Source: Owenweeksia sp965214115
GTDB lineage: Bacteria > Bacteroidota > Bacteroidia > Flavobacteriales > Schleiferiaceae
Length of the DNA stretch: 64,000 nt
Direction of reading: 5' to 3'
Assembly (NCBI GenBank): GCA_965214115.1
Contig: CBDCAU010000003.1
Coordinates: 1-64,000, forward strand
Positions 8,494 through 17,500 of this stretch are shown piece by piece. Position numbers and translations under genes: made by a program. Below the pieces are notes generated by a model. It saw nothing but the letters and a program-made list of their open reading frames with translations, had not been told where the DNA came from and searched no databases. Numbering within the stretch: position 1 is the stretch's first letter; every line of letters begins with the position of its first letter.

Positions 8494-8601
8494 TCAAGGC
8501 CTATTTGCTGCTTTCTGCTCGATGTCCCTTTCTTTAAAAAGACCATCCAGCGCCTCGTAGTTGGGGCGGAGTTTTTTTCGGTTTAATGTGAGGTCGGCCA
8601 T
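8494..8601 (-). pseudogene. truncated copy of the racemase gene 5' end (leader ORF)
   Basis: A 35-codon ORF, MADLTLNRKKLRPNYEALDG..., whose first 28 codons match the start of the racemase-family gene at 7602 (77 of 84 bases, 25 of 28 residues; my alignment by eye). After the shared IE the sequences part abruptly and the ORF ends with TGA three bases before the KilA-N ATG. Similarity also stops at the start codons: upstream flanks differ. The KilA-N gene is therefore probably translated by coupling to this leader and uses what was originally the racemase promoter region. Confidence 0.85.
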
Positions 8602-8920
8602 TATTATAAAATTGCACCGTCGCTTTAGCGCGGTGTTGAATTCTGCGCGCAGTTCTTGGCTTTAGCCAAAAAATTACACACTATTTTGTTCGGCTAAAGC
8701 CGAGGGTCAGGGGTTCAATTTAATCGCCGTCCCGTACTTACGGGAACGGCGCAATACAGAAAATCATCGCCATTTTTTATTCAATTATATAATTTCAAAT
8801 TATCAAAATTTTCACATAATAATATCATTAGAAAATATATCTTTTCAAAATCGAAATCTTAATACAAAATACAATCTACTTTATACAATTTTCATAATAC
8901 AACCTACCTAATACAATTCC
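8602..8920. other. intergenic region with palindrome
   Basis: No gene seen. The part next to the racemase leader holds a palindrome, TCCCGTACTTACGGGA (about 8731-8746), of the same design as the TCCCGCAGGTGCGGGA element found in two tRNA pseudogenes at 24.1-24.4 kb, and a weak inverted pair around CTTTAGCC/GGCTAAAG (8660-8702). The remainder (8760-8920) is very AT-rich with scattered AATACAA motifs. Confidence 0.5.
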
Positions 8921-10075
8921 TCATTCCACCACCCGCCGCGGAATATCCTGCGGCAGCCTTGTCAATAGCTCGTAATTCAATTGGTCGCTGTACTCCCCGA
9001 AGGACGAAACCGAAATGTCCAAGTCGCCCTGTTTGCCTATCAAAACCACCTCGTCACCTTTCTCCACATTGTCTAACTGACTGACATCCAGCATCAAAAC
9101 GTTCATATTCACGATGCCAATGACCGACACGCGCTCCCCGCGAACCAGCGCGCGGCCCACGTTGCTGAGCGAGCGCGCAAAACCGTGGCCGTAGCCCACC
9201 GGCACCGCCGCAATCGTCTCATCCACCGTGGCGAGGTAGCTGGTGCCGTAGCCCACATACTCACCCTGTTTGATTTTTTTCACGCTCATCACTTGGCTCT
9301 TCCACGAAATCACCCGCTTCAGCGGGTCTTCCTGTTCCAAATCGCTGGGCTTCACCGTCGAAATGTAGGTTTCGCGATTGGGCCAAAAGCCGTATTGCAA
9401 AATCCCGATGCGCACCATATCCATCCGCGTTTTCGGCAGGCGGATGGTGGCCGCGCTGCAGGCGGTGTGCAGCTTTTCGGCCTGCAAACCCGCTTGCTCA
9501 AAATGCCAGACGCCTTCCTGAAAACGGTCGTATTGCGAATTCACCCGCAGAAAATTCGCATAACTTTCCGCGCCCGCATAATGGGTACAAAAACCCTTGA
9601 TTTCCAATTCGTTGGAATGACTTTTCACAAAATCCTGCACTTTCTTCCAAACTTCCTTTTCAAAACCGGTGCGGTTCATTCCGGTTTCCAATTCCAAATG
9701 GACGAGCGCTTTTTTACCCACCTTTTTCGCAGCCTCGGCAGCGGCTTGCAGTCGGCTCATTTCAAACACAAAAAACTCCACTTCGTTTTCCACCGCCCAC
9801 TCAAGTTGTTGATTTTCAATCATCCCCATTATCATTACGCCGCATTCGCCGTTGGTCACTTCCTTCACTTGGGCGGCTTCGTGCGCATCAAAAGTGGAAA
9901 AATGCTGCGCCCCAAATTCCCGCGCCAGCGGCACAAAAGTGTGGATGCCGTGGCCGTAAGCGTTGCCTTTCACCACGTGCGAAATTTGACACTCGTTTCC
10001 CACCAAATTCCGCAAATAATCGAAATTATTTTCTATCGCCGAGCGGCTCAATTCGATGTAGCTGGTGGGTTGCAT
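8921..10075 (-). CDS. alr: alanine racemase
   Basis: 384 residues, a normal length for a free-standing Alr. K36 in HVVKGNAYGHG is the PLP-binding lysine, with the small change Ala to Gly in the usual VKANAYGHG. The barrel follows to about residue 235, then the C-terminal beta domain with YVGYGTSYLA (carrying the catalytic tyrosine contributed across the dimer), VPVGYGHGFARSLSNVG and IGIVNMNVLMLD. It interconverts L- and D-alanine for peptidoglycan. Many Bacteroidota carry Alr fused to MurF; here it is separate. The amidohydrolase gene ends four bases upstream, so they are probably cotranscribed. Confidence 0.93.
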   Translation of the reverse strand: MQPTSYIELSRSAIENNFDYLRNLVGNECQISHVVKGNAYGHGIHTFVPLAREFGAQHFSTFDAHEAAQVKEVTNGECGVMIMGMIENQQLEWAVENEVEFFVFEMSRLQAAAEAAKKVGKKALVHLELETGMNRTGFEKEVWKKVQDFVKSHSNELEIKGFCTHYAGAESYANFLRVNSQYDRFQEGVWHFEQAGLQAEKLHTACSAATIRLPKTRMDMVRIGILQYGFWPNRETYISTVKPSDLEQEDPLKRVISWKSQVMSVKKIKQGEYVGYGTSYLATVDETIAAVPVGYGHGFARSLSNVGRALVRGERVSVIGIVNMNVLMLDVSQLDNVEKGDEVVLIGKQGDLDISVSSFGEYSDQLNYELLTRLPQDIPRRVVE

Positions 10076-10079
10076 TTTT

Positions 10080-11204
10080 TTATAAAGATTTTTCTAAAAT
10101 AGTGCGAAACATTTTCACGCCCGTTTCGGTAATTTCATCGGGAAAATCATAGTCGGGATTGTGTAAAGCGGGGAGGTCTTTTCCACCGCCAATTCCGAAC
10201 ATCGCACCTTTGAATTTTTCCGTAAAAAGCCCAAAATCCTCACCCCATTTAAAAGGCGTTTTTCGCTCTTCAAAATCATAGCCATTTTCTTGTGCGCTTT
10301 CGCGAATGATTTGATAGGCGTTTTCATCATTTTGATTGGCAAAGAAAATTTCGGTAAAATCGGTTTCCAATTTTAATTCAAATTTTTCACAGATTTCTTT
10401 GGTTTTTTCAAGAAGGTTTTTTTCCAACTTTTCCATCACCGAGTTTTTCCAAGTCCGCAAGGTAAAATGCACCTCGCCGTATCCCGCCGAAACGCCGTAG
10501 GCTTTTTCGCCCATCGTAAGGAACACATTGGTAATCAGCGCAAAATCATCTTCGTTGATATCCTTGTTGGAAAGTGATTCGCTCAGTTGCAAAATCTCCG
10601 AAATCGCCAAGGCGGGATTGATACCTTTTTCCGGTTCGGCAGCGTGACTGGTTTTGCCGTACAATTTGAAAATCAAACTCTTCGCCGCCGCAGTGAATGA
10701 ACCTTTGCGGCACACGATTTTATGCATTTCATAGCTTGGCAAATTGTGCAGCGCAAACGCCATATCCGCCTGAAAGTCAAAGTTTTCATCTTCCAAGACT
10801 GCCCGTGCGCCTTTGCCATTTTCTTCGGCGGGCTGAAAAATCAAGCACACTTCGCCGCGCTCTATTTTCTTTTCCGAAAGCGACTGCGCCACGCCGAGCA
10901 AAATTGTGGTGTGCCCATCGTGGCCGCATTTGTGGCTCACGCCGGAATTTTTGGATTTGTGTGCAAAATCATTGGTTTCTTCAATCGGCAGCGCGTCCAT
11001 ATCGCCGCGCAACAGGATTTTTTTTCCTTCATTTTTGCCTTTGAAAATGACCATCAATCCCGTATTTCCTACTTCTTTTAATACATCATAATCCAGTTTT
11101 TTTAAATAGGATTTTATGAACTTTTGCGTTTCTTTTTCTTCGGTACTTAATTCAGGGTTTTGGTGCAAATATTTACGGAATTTTTCTAATTCTTTATAAT
11201 TCAT
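10080..11204 (-). CDS. M20-family amidohydrolase
   Basis: 374 residues of the M20D peptidase/amidohydrolase type (hippurate hydrolase, N-acyl-amino-acid or N-acetyl-diaminopimelate deacetylase relatives). Metal ligands and catalytic residues are visible: LLRGDMDALPIEE, SHKCGHDGHTTILLG, FQPAEENGKGA with the catalytic glutamate pair, and a late H in LPALHNPDYDFPDE. A dimerisation domain is inserted at about 175-290. It probably releases an amino acid from an N-acyl or amide conjugate in the cytoplasm; no signal peptide is present. Placement just upstream of alr suggests a role in amino-acid or cell-wall precursor supply, which is inference. Confidence 0.85.
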   Translation of the reverse strand: MNYKELEKFRKYLHQNPELSTEEKETQKFIKSYLKKLDYDVLKEVGNTGLMVIFKGKNEGKKILLRGDMDALPIEETNDFAHKSKNSGVSHKCGHDGHTTILLGVAQSLSEKKIERGEVCLIFQPAEENGKGARAVLEDENFDFQADMAFALHNLPSYEMHKIVCRKGSFTAAAKSLIFKLYGKTSHAAEPEKGINPALAISEILQLSESLSNKDINEDDFALITNVFLTMGEKAYGVSAGYGEVHFTLRTWKNSVMEKLEKNLLEKTKEICEKFELKLETDFTEIFFANQNDENAYQIIRESAQENGYDFEERKTPFKWGEDFGLFTEKFKGAMFGIGGGKDLPALHNPDYDFPDEITETGVKMFRTILEKSL

Positions 11205-11366
11205 TTATTTAACTTAAAGGTTTTTTTGGCTGCGCCAATTTTGTTTTGCCACAAAGGCACAAAGACTCTAAGCTGAATGCTTATTTATCTTTTTACAAAA
11301 AATCATATCAAAGGAATCTTTGTGTCCTTAGTGCCTCCCGATAGCTATCGGGGGTGGCTAAATTTT
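11205..11366. repeat. intergenic palindromes
   Basis: Contains the 16-base perfect palindrome CCCGATAGCTATCGGG (11337-11352) and an inverted pair built on GCCACAAAGGCACAAAGACT (about 11249-11268) versus CTTTGTGTCCTTAGTGCC (about 11319-11336). Both could fold in RNA from either strand. They lie between the GNAT and amidohydrolase genes. Confidence 0.6.
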
Positions 11367-11801
11367 TTAGTGGTTTTTTTCATAGCGCATTTCTAAATAT
11401 TTGTTGGTAAAACCGAGCTTTTCATATAAAAATTTTGCGGGGTTTTCCGGCTCCACGTGCAGCGCGATATTTCCTTCGGCAGTGTCGATGACTTTTTCCA
11501 TCAACTTCCGTCCGTAGCCTTTGCCGCGGGTTTTCCTGTCCACGGCGATATACACCAAAATGTTTTCGGGAATGTAGCCGCTCATCCCCGTTTCGTTGAT
11601 GACTACAATGCCTTTGATGTCGCCGCTTTCGTGGCCCACGGTGATGAAACCACCCTTTTCAAAAACGTAATTCAAACATTTGTGAATGTCCTCTTTTTTA
11701 TCGCCATATTGTTCTAAATGTTGGAAGAGGAAATTGGCAACGGATTCATTATCAAAGGTTTCGTGCTTTCCAGTACCAGAGTTTAAGATTTCAAAATTCA
11801 T
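11367..11801 (-). CDS. GNAT-family N-acetyltransferase
   Basis: 144 residues with the GNAT acetyl-CoA fold. Strand-4 and the pyrophosphate loop are evident as ILVYIAVDRKTRGKGYGRKLMEKV, containing the R/Q-x-x-G-x-G/A signature (RGKGYG). The closing NPAKFLYEKLGF motif, which contacts CoA in this family, is also present. The substrate cannot be inferred; the protein lacks a signal peptide. Spacing to the downstream amidohydrolase is 162 bases of repeat-like DNA, so it is probably a separate unit. Confidence 0.85.
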   Translation of the reverse strand: MNFEILNSGTGKHETFDNESVANFLFQHLEQYGDKKEDIHKCLNYVFEKGGFITVGHESGDIKGIVVINETGMSGYIPENILVYIAVDRKTRGKGYGRKLMEKVIDTAEGNIALHVEPENPAKFLYEKLGFTNKYLEMRYEKNH

Positions 11802-12079
11802 TGCAGCCGATTTAGTATCAATTATAAAAGTGATTCAATCCCATTTTTCGTTTCGGGAGAGATTCCATTACAATAAGATTTCCGAAATGTTGACGAGGAA
11901 ATTTAGAGTGGTTCTTACGCGGAGCAACTGGAATCCTGCCAAGATGGGTCGTTTTGTATCGGATATGCTGAGTATTTGTGTCCTATAAAACAGTCGGTTC
12001 GGTGGCAGGCCTCATCGGCGAACAATCCCCGTTCCTATCCCGATATTTAGCGAGATATCCACCCTCGATAATTCACATT
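11802..12079. other. divergent intergenic region
   Basis: Separates the GNAT gene (minus) from the adenosyltransferase gene (plus). I looked for a cobalamin riboswitch because of the downstream gene and saw no recognisable B12-box or paired helices. A longer in-frame start for the adenosyltransferase exists at 11978 but has no family support. Confidence 0.4.
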
Positions 12080-12646
12080 ATGAAAATTTACACCAAAAAG
12101 GGCGACACGGGCGAAACTTCGTTGATAGGCGGAGAGCGGGTTTTGAAGGACGATTTGCGCATTGAAGCCTACGGCACCGTAGATGAACTAAACAGCGTGC
12201 TGGGCGTGCTGCGCGACCATTTGGAAGACGAAAAATCCGATCATTTTCTAGAAACGGTACAAAACATTTTGTTCGTGATCGGCTCGGAACTGGCCGCCGC
12301 GCCCGGTCACAAAATGTCGCTGCCCCAATTGACGGAAGAGCACATTGTCTATTTGGAAAATCAAATGGACGAATGGGAAAAAGGGCTGCCAGAGCTGAAA
12401 AACTTCATCCTGCCGGGGGGCGATTTGGCGGCTTCGCAAGCCCACGTGGCGCGCTGTGTGTGCCGCCGCGCGGAACGGAAAGCGGTGGCGCTATCGGTGC
12501 AACTGTCTGGCACGGCCCACGCGGACGAACTGGATTTTTTAATCATTAGATATTTGAATCGGCTAAGTGATGCGCTGTTTGTGCTGGCCCGCCATCTTAC
12601 CAAAAAACGAGGAGGAACGGAAACCCTTTGGAAAACAAGAAGTTAG
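12080..12646 (+). CDS. cob(I)alamin adenosyltransferase, PduO type
   Basis: 188 residues from the ATG at 12080, beginning MKIYTKKGDTGETSL, the family's N-terminal ATP-binding motif (T-K-x-G-D-x-G-x-T). A YGTVDELNSVLG block follows, and the later FILPGG..., HVARCVCRRAERK and YLNRLSDALFVLAR motifs define PduO-type ATP:corrinoid adenosyltransferases. It transfers the adenosyl group of ATP to reduced corrinoid to make coenzyme B12. The R-x-x-x-R-R-A-E-R helix and N-R-L-S-D segment bind ATP and corrinoid in characterised members. An earlier possible start is rejected because residues before MKIYTK have no family match. Confidence 0.93.
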   Translation: MKIYTKKGDTGETSLIGGERVLKDDLRIEAYGTVDELNSVLGVLRDHLEDEKSDHFLETVQNILFVIGSELAAAPGHKMSLPQLTEEHIVYLENQMDEWEKGLPELKNFILPGGDLAASQAHVARCVCRRAERKAVALSVQLSGTAHADELDFLIIRYLNRLSDALFVLARHLTKKRGGTETLWKTRS

Positions 12647-12661
12647 AAGGTAAAAATTTCT

Positions 12662-12692
12662 TTTGCCAAATAAATTCAAAATACTACTTTCG
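12662..12692 (+). promoter_or_regulatory. promoter of the DUF2795 gene
   Basis: TTTG at 12662-12665, a 19-base spacer, and TACTTTCG at 12685-12692 match the Bacteroidota housekeeping promoter pattern in sequence and spacing. The start codon is 27 bases downstream. Confidence 0.7.
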
Positions 12693-12718
12693 CGAACCTT
12701 AAAAAAAAGAGGAGACTA

Positions 12719-12943
12719 ATGTACTGGACACTGGAACTGGCAAGCTACCTGAGCGACGCCCCTTGGCCCGCCACCAAGGATGAATTGATCGACTACGCCA
12801 TCCGCACCGGCGCGCCGCTGGAAGTGGTGGAAAACCTGCAGGCCATCGAAGAAGAAGAGGAGGAAAGCTACGAGGTCATCCAAGATATTTGGCCGGATTA
12901 TCCCTCGGAGGAAGATTTCCTTTGGAACGAGGATGAGTATTGA
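12719..12943 (+). CDS. DUF2795-family small acidic protein
   Basis: 74 residues. The N-terminal part (LELASYLSDAPWPATKDELIDYAIRTGAPLEVVENLQAI) matches the DUF2795 pattern, a small helical domain with the conserved P-A-T-K-x-E/D-L core and a following A-x-x-x-G-A-P helix. The C-terminal third is an acidic tail (EEEEEESYEV, then PSEEDFLWNEDEY). Molecular function is not known. It has its own promoter and a strong terminator (12972-13004), so it is monocistronic and probably well expressed. GAGGAGA just upstream of the start is one of the few Shine-Dalgarno-like sequences in the window. Confidence 0.85.
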   Translation: MYWTLELASYLSDAPWPATKDELIDYAIRTGAPLEVVENLQAIEEEEEESYEVIQDIWPDYPSEEDFLWNEDEY

Positions 12944-12971
12944 CGACCTTCAAAATCTTATAAAAAACAAA

Positions 12972-13004
12972 AAACCCCGACCGGAAATGGTCGGGGTTTC
13001 TTTT
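12972..13004 (+). terminator. rho-independent terminator after the DUF2795 gene
   Basis: An 11-bp perfect stem (AAACCCCGACC / GGTCGGGGTTT, loop GGAAAT) followed by CTTTT. Ends the DUF2795 transcript; the A-rich 5' flank may let it work in both directions against the convergent lipoprotein gene. Confidence 0.9.
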
Positions 13005-13024
13005 GGGGCGGTATCCCTGTTTTT

Positions 13025-13603
13025 TTAAAGAAGATAATCAATTACCCAAATGGCCCCGCCCACCAAGACAAGTGCACCGCCTATAATATATAGTACCAAC
13101 GCGAGCGTGCTACCGGTACCCAGCGTAAGAAACGCCAAAAGATAAGCGATGACAATCAGTGCGCTGCCGATGCCCGCCAGCAGCAGACCCGTTTCGCCGT
13201 CCACGTCCAAGTTTTGGCGGGTTTGCCTATCTGCGCGGTCTGGGGCATTTCGGTCTGCCAGAGCGCCGAAGACATTCCCGAAACTGGGCGACCGCTGGAT
13301 TTTGGGGGTGGACCGGTCGGCCATCAGTGGGCGCTCGGCGGTTTTCTTTTCAGAAACAGCGGATGCCAGCGGTACGATGATTTCCGGCGTTTCCTCTTCA
13401 TAATCAGCTACTTGCGCATTTTGCAAATCCAACTTCACCCTGTCCGACTCGCGGTCTTTGATGATGATTTTGTTTTTGTAATACACTTTGCGGTAGCGCG
13501 GCGCCTCTTTTTCGCGGGAGGCCAATTCTTGGGTTTGCGAACACGAGGCCAAAAGGGCCAGTCCAAAAGCGGCCAGTAAAAATTGGGTAAAAAGTCTTTT
13601 CAT
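13025..13603 (-). CDS. lipoprotein with two C-terminal membrane segments (paralogue A)
   Basis: 192 residues: signal peptide with lipobox LLASC, followed by SQTQELAS. The segment APRYRKVYYKNKIIIKD then VKLDLQNAQVADYEEETPEII is shared almost word for word with the neighbouring paralogue at 13727-14278. A polar linker (about 95-130) leads to two hydrophobic segments (about 137-160 and 165-190). A lipid anchor plus internal membrane spans is unusual for a surface lipoprotein and suggests inner-membrane placement. No known domain is recognised. It lies downstream of its paralogue, separated by a terminator. Confidence 0.75.
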   Translation of the reverse strand: MKRLFTQFLLAAFGLALLASCSQTQELASREKEAPRYRKVYYKNKIIIKDRESDRVKLDLQNAQVADYEEETPEIIVPLASAVSEKKTAERPLMADRSTPKIQRSPSFGNVFGALADRNAPDRADRQTRQNLDVDGETGLLLAGIGSALIVIAYLLAFLTLGTGSTLALVLYIIGGALVLVGGAIWVIDYLL

Positions 13604-13670
13604 TTTGAAGTTATTTGGAGTTTATAATGCCGAAAAATAATAACTTTCTGCCGTTGTGCAATCTTTTCCA

Positions 13671-13702
13671 AAAAAAAAATCCAACCATAAGGCTGGATTT
13701 TA
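13671..13702 (-). terminator. terminator after lipoprotein paralogue B
   Basis: On the minus strand a stem AAATCCAGCC / GGTTGGATTT (one G-U pair) with loop TTAT is followed by a run of nine T. It lies 25 bases past the stop of the gene at 13727. Confidence 0.85.
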
Positions 13703-13726
13703 GGTCGAACATTCTTTTTTTCGAGC

Positions 13727-14278
13727 CTAAGCGATCAAGCCCAGCAGCAGCAATACCAAACCCACCACCAAAATGACGGAGCCCACGGCGTAGATGATTC
13801 CGATGTCGAGAACGGCGGCGATGACAATTAAGATGACGCCCAAAACAATCATACTCCACCCCAAACCCGCATTGATATCGTTGGTATTGTCCGGAGCATC
13901 GGCGCTGGCATTGTCCGAATGTCGCAGCATCGGGAAATTTTTGTCCAGATTACCAAAAGGCGCATTCCAAACTTTGGCCTCGCGATCGGCGGTCATTTTA
14001 CGCTCGGGCGCATTCGTTTCGCTGGCTGCGGGCGTCAGTGGCGCAATCACCTCGGGCGTTTCCTCCTGAATCTGCGCCACTTGCGCGTCCTCTAAATCCA
14101 ATTTCACGTCCTCGGTTTTCGGCGCCACATCTTTATAGATGATTTTATTCTTGTAATACACCTTGCGGTAGCGCGGTGCTTCCTGCTCGTTGGAAGCCAG
14201 CTCTTGGGTCTGCGAGCACGAAACCAAAATGGCCAGCGCAAAAATGCCGAGGAAACTATTGAGAATATTTCTTTTCAT
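13727..14278 (-). CDS. lipoprotein with two C-terminal membrane segments (paralogue B)
   Basis: 183 residues with lipobox ILVSC then SQTQELAS, nearly identical to its neighbour over about 60 residues (EAPRYRKVYYKNKIIYKD, VKLDLEDAQVA, EETPEVIAPL). The middle differs, and the C-terminus is two closely spaced hydrophobic spans (about 135-155, 158-182) ending LVLLLLGLIA. The pair is a local tandem duplication in which the exported linker is conserved but the membrane part has drifted. Function is unknown. A CGAA...TA element occurs upstream of both genes at a similar distance, hinting at common control. Confidence 0.75.
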   Translation of the reverse strand: MKRNILNSFLGIFALAILVSCSQTQELASNEQEAPRYRKVYYKNKIIYKDVAPKTEDVKLDLEDAQVAQIQEETPEVIAPLTPAASETNAPERKMTADREAKVWNAPFGNLDKNFPMLRHSDNASADAPDNTNDINAGLGWSMIVLGVILIVIAAVLDIGIIYAVGSVILVVGLVLLLLGLIA

Positions 14279-14469
14279 AGTGTTGATTGTTTAAAGTGAA
14301 TAATTGCGAAAAATAAGATTATTCGGTATTCAAATGTTCGCCGTATCGTTTATCAAAATTAGAAATTCGAGCTTTGGGTTATAAATTTCCTTAGAAAAAT
14401 CCCCGACAAAAAGACAGCCCGCCACCGCAAGGCACATTTTTCGCCCGCCGCCACGCCTTATATAATGGC

Positions 14470-14477
14470 TAAATTTG
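14470..14477 (+). promoter_or_regulatory. putative -7 element for secA
   Basis: TAAATTTG fits TAnnTTTG and lies 31 bases before the secA ATG, predicting a leader of roughly 25 bases. No clear TTTG at -33. Confidence 0.5.
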
Positions 14478-14508
14478 CCGACCCTATTTTTCAAGAGAAA
14501 ATTCTGTT

Positions 14509-17500
14509 ATGCTCGAAAATATTCTGAACAAACTTTTTGGTTCTAAAAGCGGCCGCGACATTAAGGAACTACAGCCGATCGTGGATAAAACCAAGGTCGA
14601 ATTTGATAAACTTCAATCCATTTCGGATGAGGAACTGCGCACCAAAACGGCGGATTTCAAAAAACGGATTTCCGAAAATATTTCTGACGAAACCGCGCGC
14701 ATCGCCGAACTGAAAACGCAAATCGAGACGGAGGAAAACATCGAACAGAAGGAATCTTTCTATGAAGAAATTGATGCGCTGGAACAAAAATCCTATGACA
14801 AAACGGAGGAGCTTTTAAAGGAAATCCAGCCTGAAGCCTTTGCGGTGGTGAAGGAAACCGCGCGCCGCTTTGCGGAAAACGGCAAGCTGGAAGTGTCCGC
14901 CACCGATTTTGAACGGAAACTCGCCGCCACTTCGGATGCGCTTGATATTCAAGATGATACGGCCGTTTGGAAAAATACGTGGACGGCCGCTGGCGCGGAG
15001 ATTAAGTGGGATATGATTCATTACGATGTGCAGTTGATTGGCGGGTCGGTTTTGCACAAAGGCAGCATCGCGGAAATGGCGACGGGCGAGGGAAAAACGC
15101 TGGTGGCCACGCTGCCCGTTTATCTGAATGCCCTTTCGGGAAAGGGCGTGCACCTCGTTACCGTGAACGATTATCTGGCCCGCCGCGATGCCGAGTGGAT
15201 GGCGCCGATTTTCCAATTTCACGGCTTGACGATTGACTGCATCGACAAATACCGCCCGAATTCCGATGAGCGCCGCGCGGCTTACAACGCCGACATTACT
15301 TATGGTACGAACAACGAATTTGGTTTCGACTACCTGCGCGATAATATGGCCCGCAACCCTTACGACTTGGTGCAGCGGCCGCACAATTTTGCGATTGTGG
15401 ATGAGGTGGATTCCGTTTTGATTGACGACGCGCGGACGCCTTTGATTATTTCCGGCCCCACGCCCAAGGGCGGCGACCAAGAATTCGACCAACTGAAACC
15501 GCACATCACCAAGCTGGTGGACGCGCAGAAAAAACTGGTGGCCGCCGAGCTGAAAGAGGCCAAGCAACTCATCGCCAGCGGCGACAAAAAAGATAAGGAA
15601 GAAGGCGCGAAAAAACTCCTGCGCGCCTATCGAGGGTTGCCGAAAAACAAGGCGCTCATCAAATTCCAAAGCGAGGAAGGGATGAAGACGCTTCTGCAAA
15701 AAACCGAGAATTTTTATATGCAGGAGCAGAATAAAAATATGCACTTGGTGGACGACGAACTCTATTTTACCATCGAGGAAAAGCACAACCAGATTGACCT
15801 GACGGACAAGGGCATCGATTTGATTTCGGGCGGCACCGACCGTGATTTTTTCATCCTTCCCGATATTTCCACCGAGCTTTCCGCCATCGAAAATTCCGAT
15901 TTGGAAAGCCGCGAAAAAGCGGAGAAAAAGGAGGAAATGATGCGCGATTTCAGTGTGAAAAGCGAGCGCATCCACACGATGAACCAGCTCTTGAAAGCGT
16001 ACACACTTTTTGAAAAAGATGTCGAGTACGTTTTGATGGACAACAAAGTGAAAATCGTGGACGAACAAACGGGCCGCGTGATGGACGGGCGGCGCTATTC
16101 CGATGGTTTGCACCAAGCCATCGAGGCGAAGGAAAACGTGAAAATCGAGGACGCGACGCAGACCTACGCCACGGTGACATTGCAGAATTATTTTCGGATG
16201 TACAACAAGCTGAGCGGGATGACTGGCACGGCGGAAACGGAGGCGGGCGAGTTTTACGACATCTACAAACTGGAAGTGACGGTGGTGCCGACCAACCGCC
16301 CGATTGCGCGCGACGACCGGCAGGATTTGGTGTACAAAACCAAGCGCGAGAAGTACAACGCCGTCATCGAAGAAATCAACGAACTGGTGGAAAAAGGCCG
16401 GCCGGTTTTGGTGGGCACCACTTCCGTGGAAATTTCGGAATTGCTGAGCCGCGCGCTGAAATTGCGCAAAATCCGCCACAATGTTTTGAATGCCAAATTG
16501 CACCAAAAAGAAGCGGACATTGTACGCGAAGCGGGGCAGCCGGGCACCGTCACCATCGCCACGAATATGGCGGGCCGTGGTACGGATATTAAATTGACAT
16601 CGGAAGTAAAAGATGCGGGCGGTTTGGCCATCGTGGGTACGGAGCGCCACGATTCACGGCGTGTCGATAGGCAGTTGCGCGGACGTTCCGGACGGCAAGG
16701 AGACCCCGGCAGTTCGCAGTTTTTCGTTTCGTTGGAAGACAATCTGATGCGCCTTTTCAACAGTGAAAGAGTAGCCAAACTGATGGATCGGATGGGGCTG
16801 AAAGAAGGCGAGGTCATTCAGCATTCGATGGTGTCGAAATCCATCGAGCGGGCGCAGAAAAAGGTGGAAGAAAACAACTTCGGCACGCGGAAACGATTGT
16901 TGGAATACGACGATGTGATGAACTCGCAGCGGGAAGTGATTTATAAACGTCGCCGCCACGCTCTGTACGGCGAGCGCCTGCAAGTGGATATCGCCAATAT
17001 GTTTTTTGAAACCTGCCAAAGCATTGTGGACGAATACCACGAAACGCGCGATTTCGGTGGTTTTGAATTGGAACTGATGCGCGTTTTCACGATGGAAAGC
17101 CCGCTGACGGAGGACGAATTTGCGAAAGCGAACCCGCAGCAACTCGTCAATGATTTATATGAAAAAGTGCTGACGCTGTACGCGGAAAAGAACAAGCGGA
17201 TTGCGCAGATGGCGCTGCCCGTCATCAAAAACGTGTACGACAATCCCGACAATAATTTTGAGAATATCGTGGTGCCGTTCACGGATGGCAGCAAGGGCAT
17301 CCAAGTGACGACCAACCTCGAAAAAGCGGTGGACAGCGAGGGCAAAAAACTCATCCGCGACTTTGAGAAAAGCATCATCTTGGCGATGATCGACGACAGT
17401 TGGAAGGAGCACCTCCGCGATATGGACGACCTGCGCCAGACCGTGCGCAACGCCCAATACGAGCAGAAAGACCCGCTGTTGATTTACAAATTTGAGGCGT

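Larger units (their letters stand above)
7519..8601 (-). repeat. 84-bp direct repeat bracketing the KilA-N gene
   Basis: Copies at 7519-7602 (5' end of the intact racemase gene) and 8518-8601 (leader fragment) flank the KilA-N gene exactly. Seven mismatches; three are synonymous and the others change Y3, H13 and N26. The divergence means the copies are not a fresh tandem duplication: either the event is old or the leader came from a homologous gene in another strain. Confidence 0.85.

Noticed and set aside
11802..12079. Cobalamin riboswitch before the adenosyltransferase gene
   Set aside because: No B12-box-like sequence or matching helices recognised; no B12 transport genes nearby.
14815..16650. 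611-residue minus-strand ORF opposite secA
   Set aside because: Shadow of secA; no recognisable domain and repetitive Phe/His/Arg composition.
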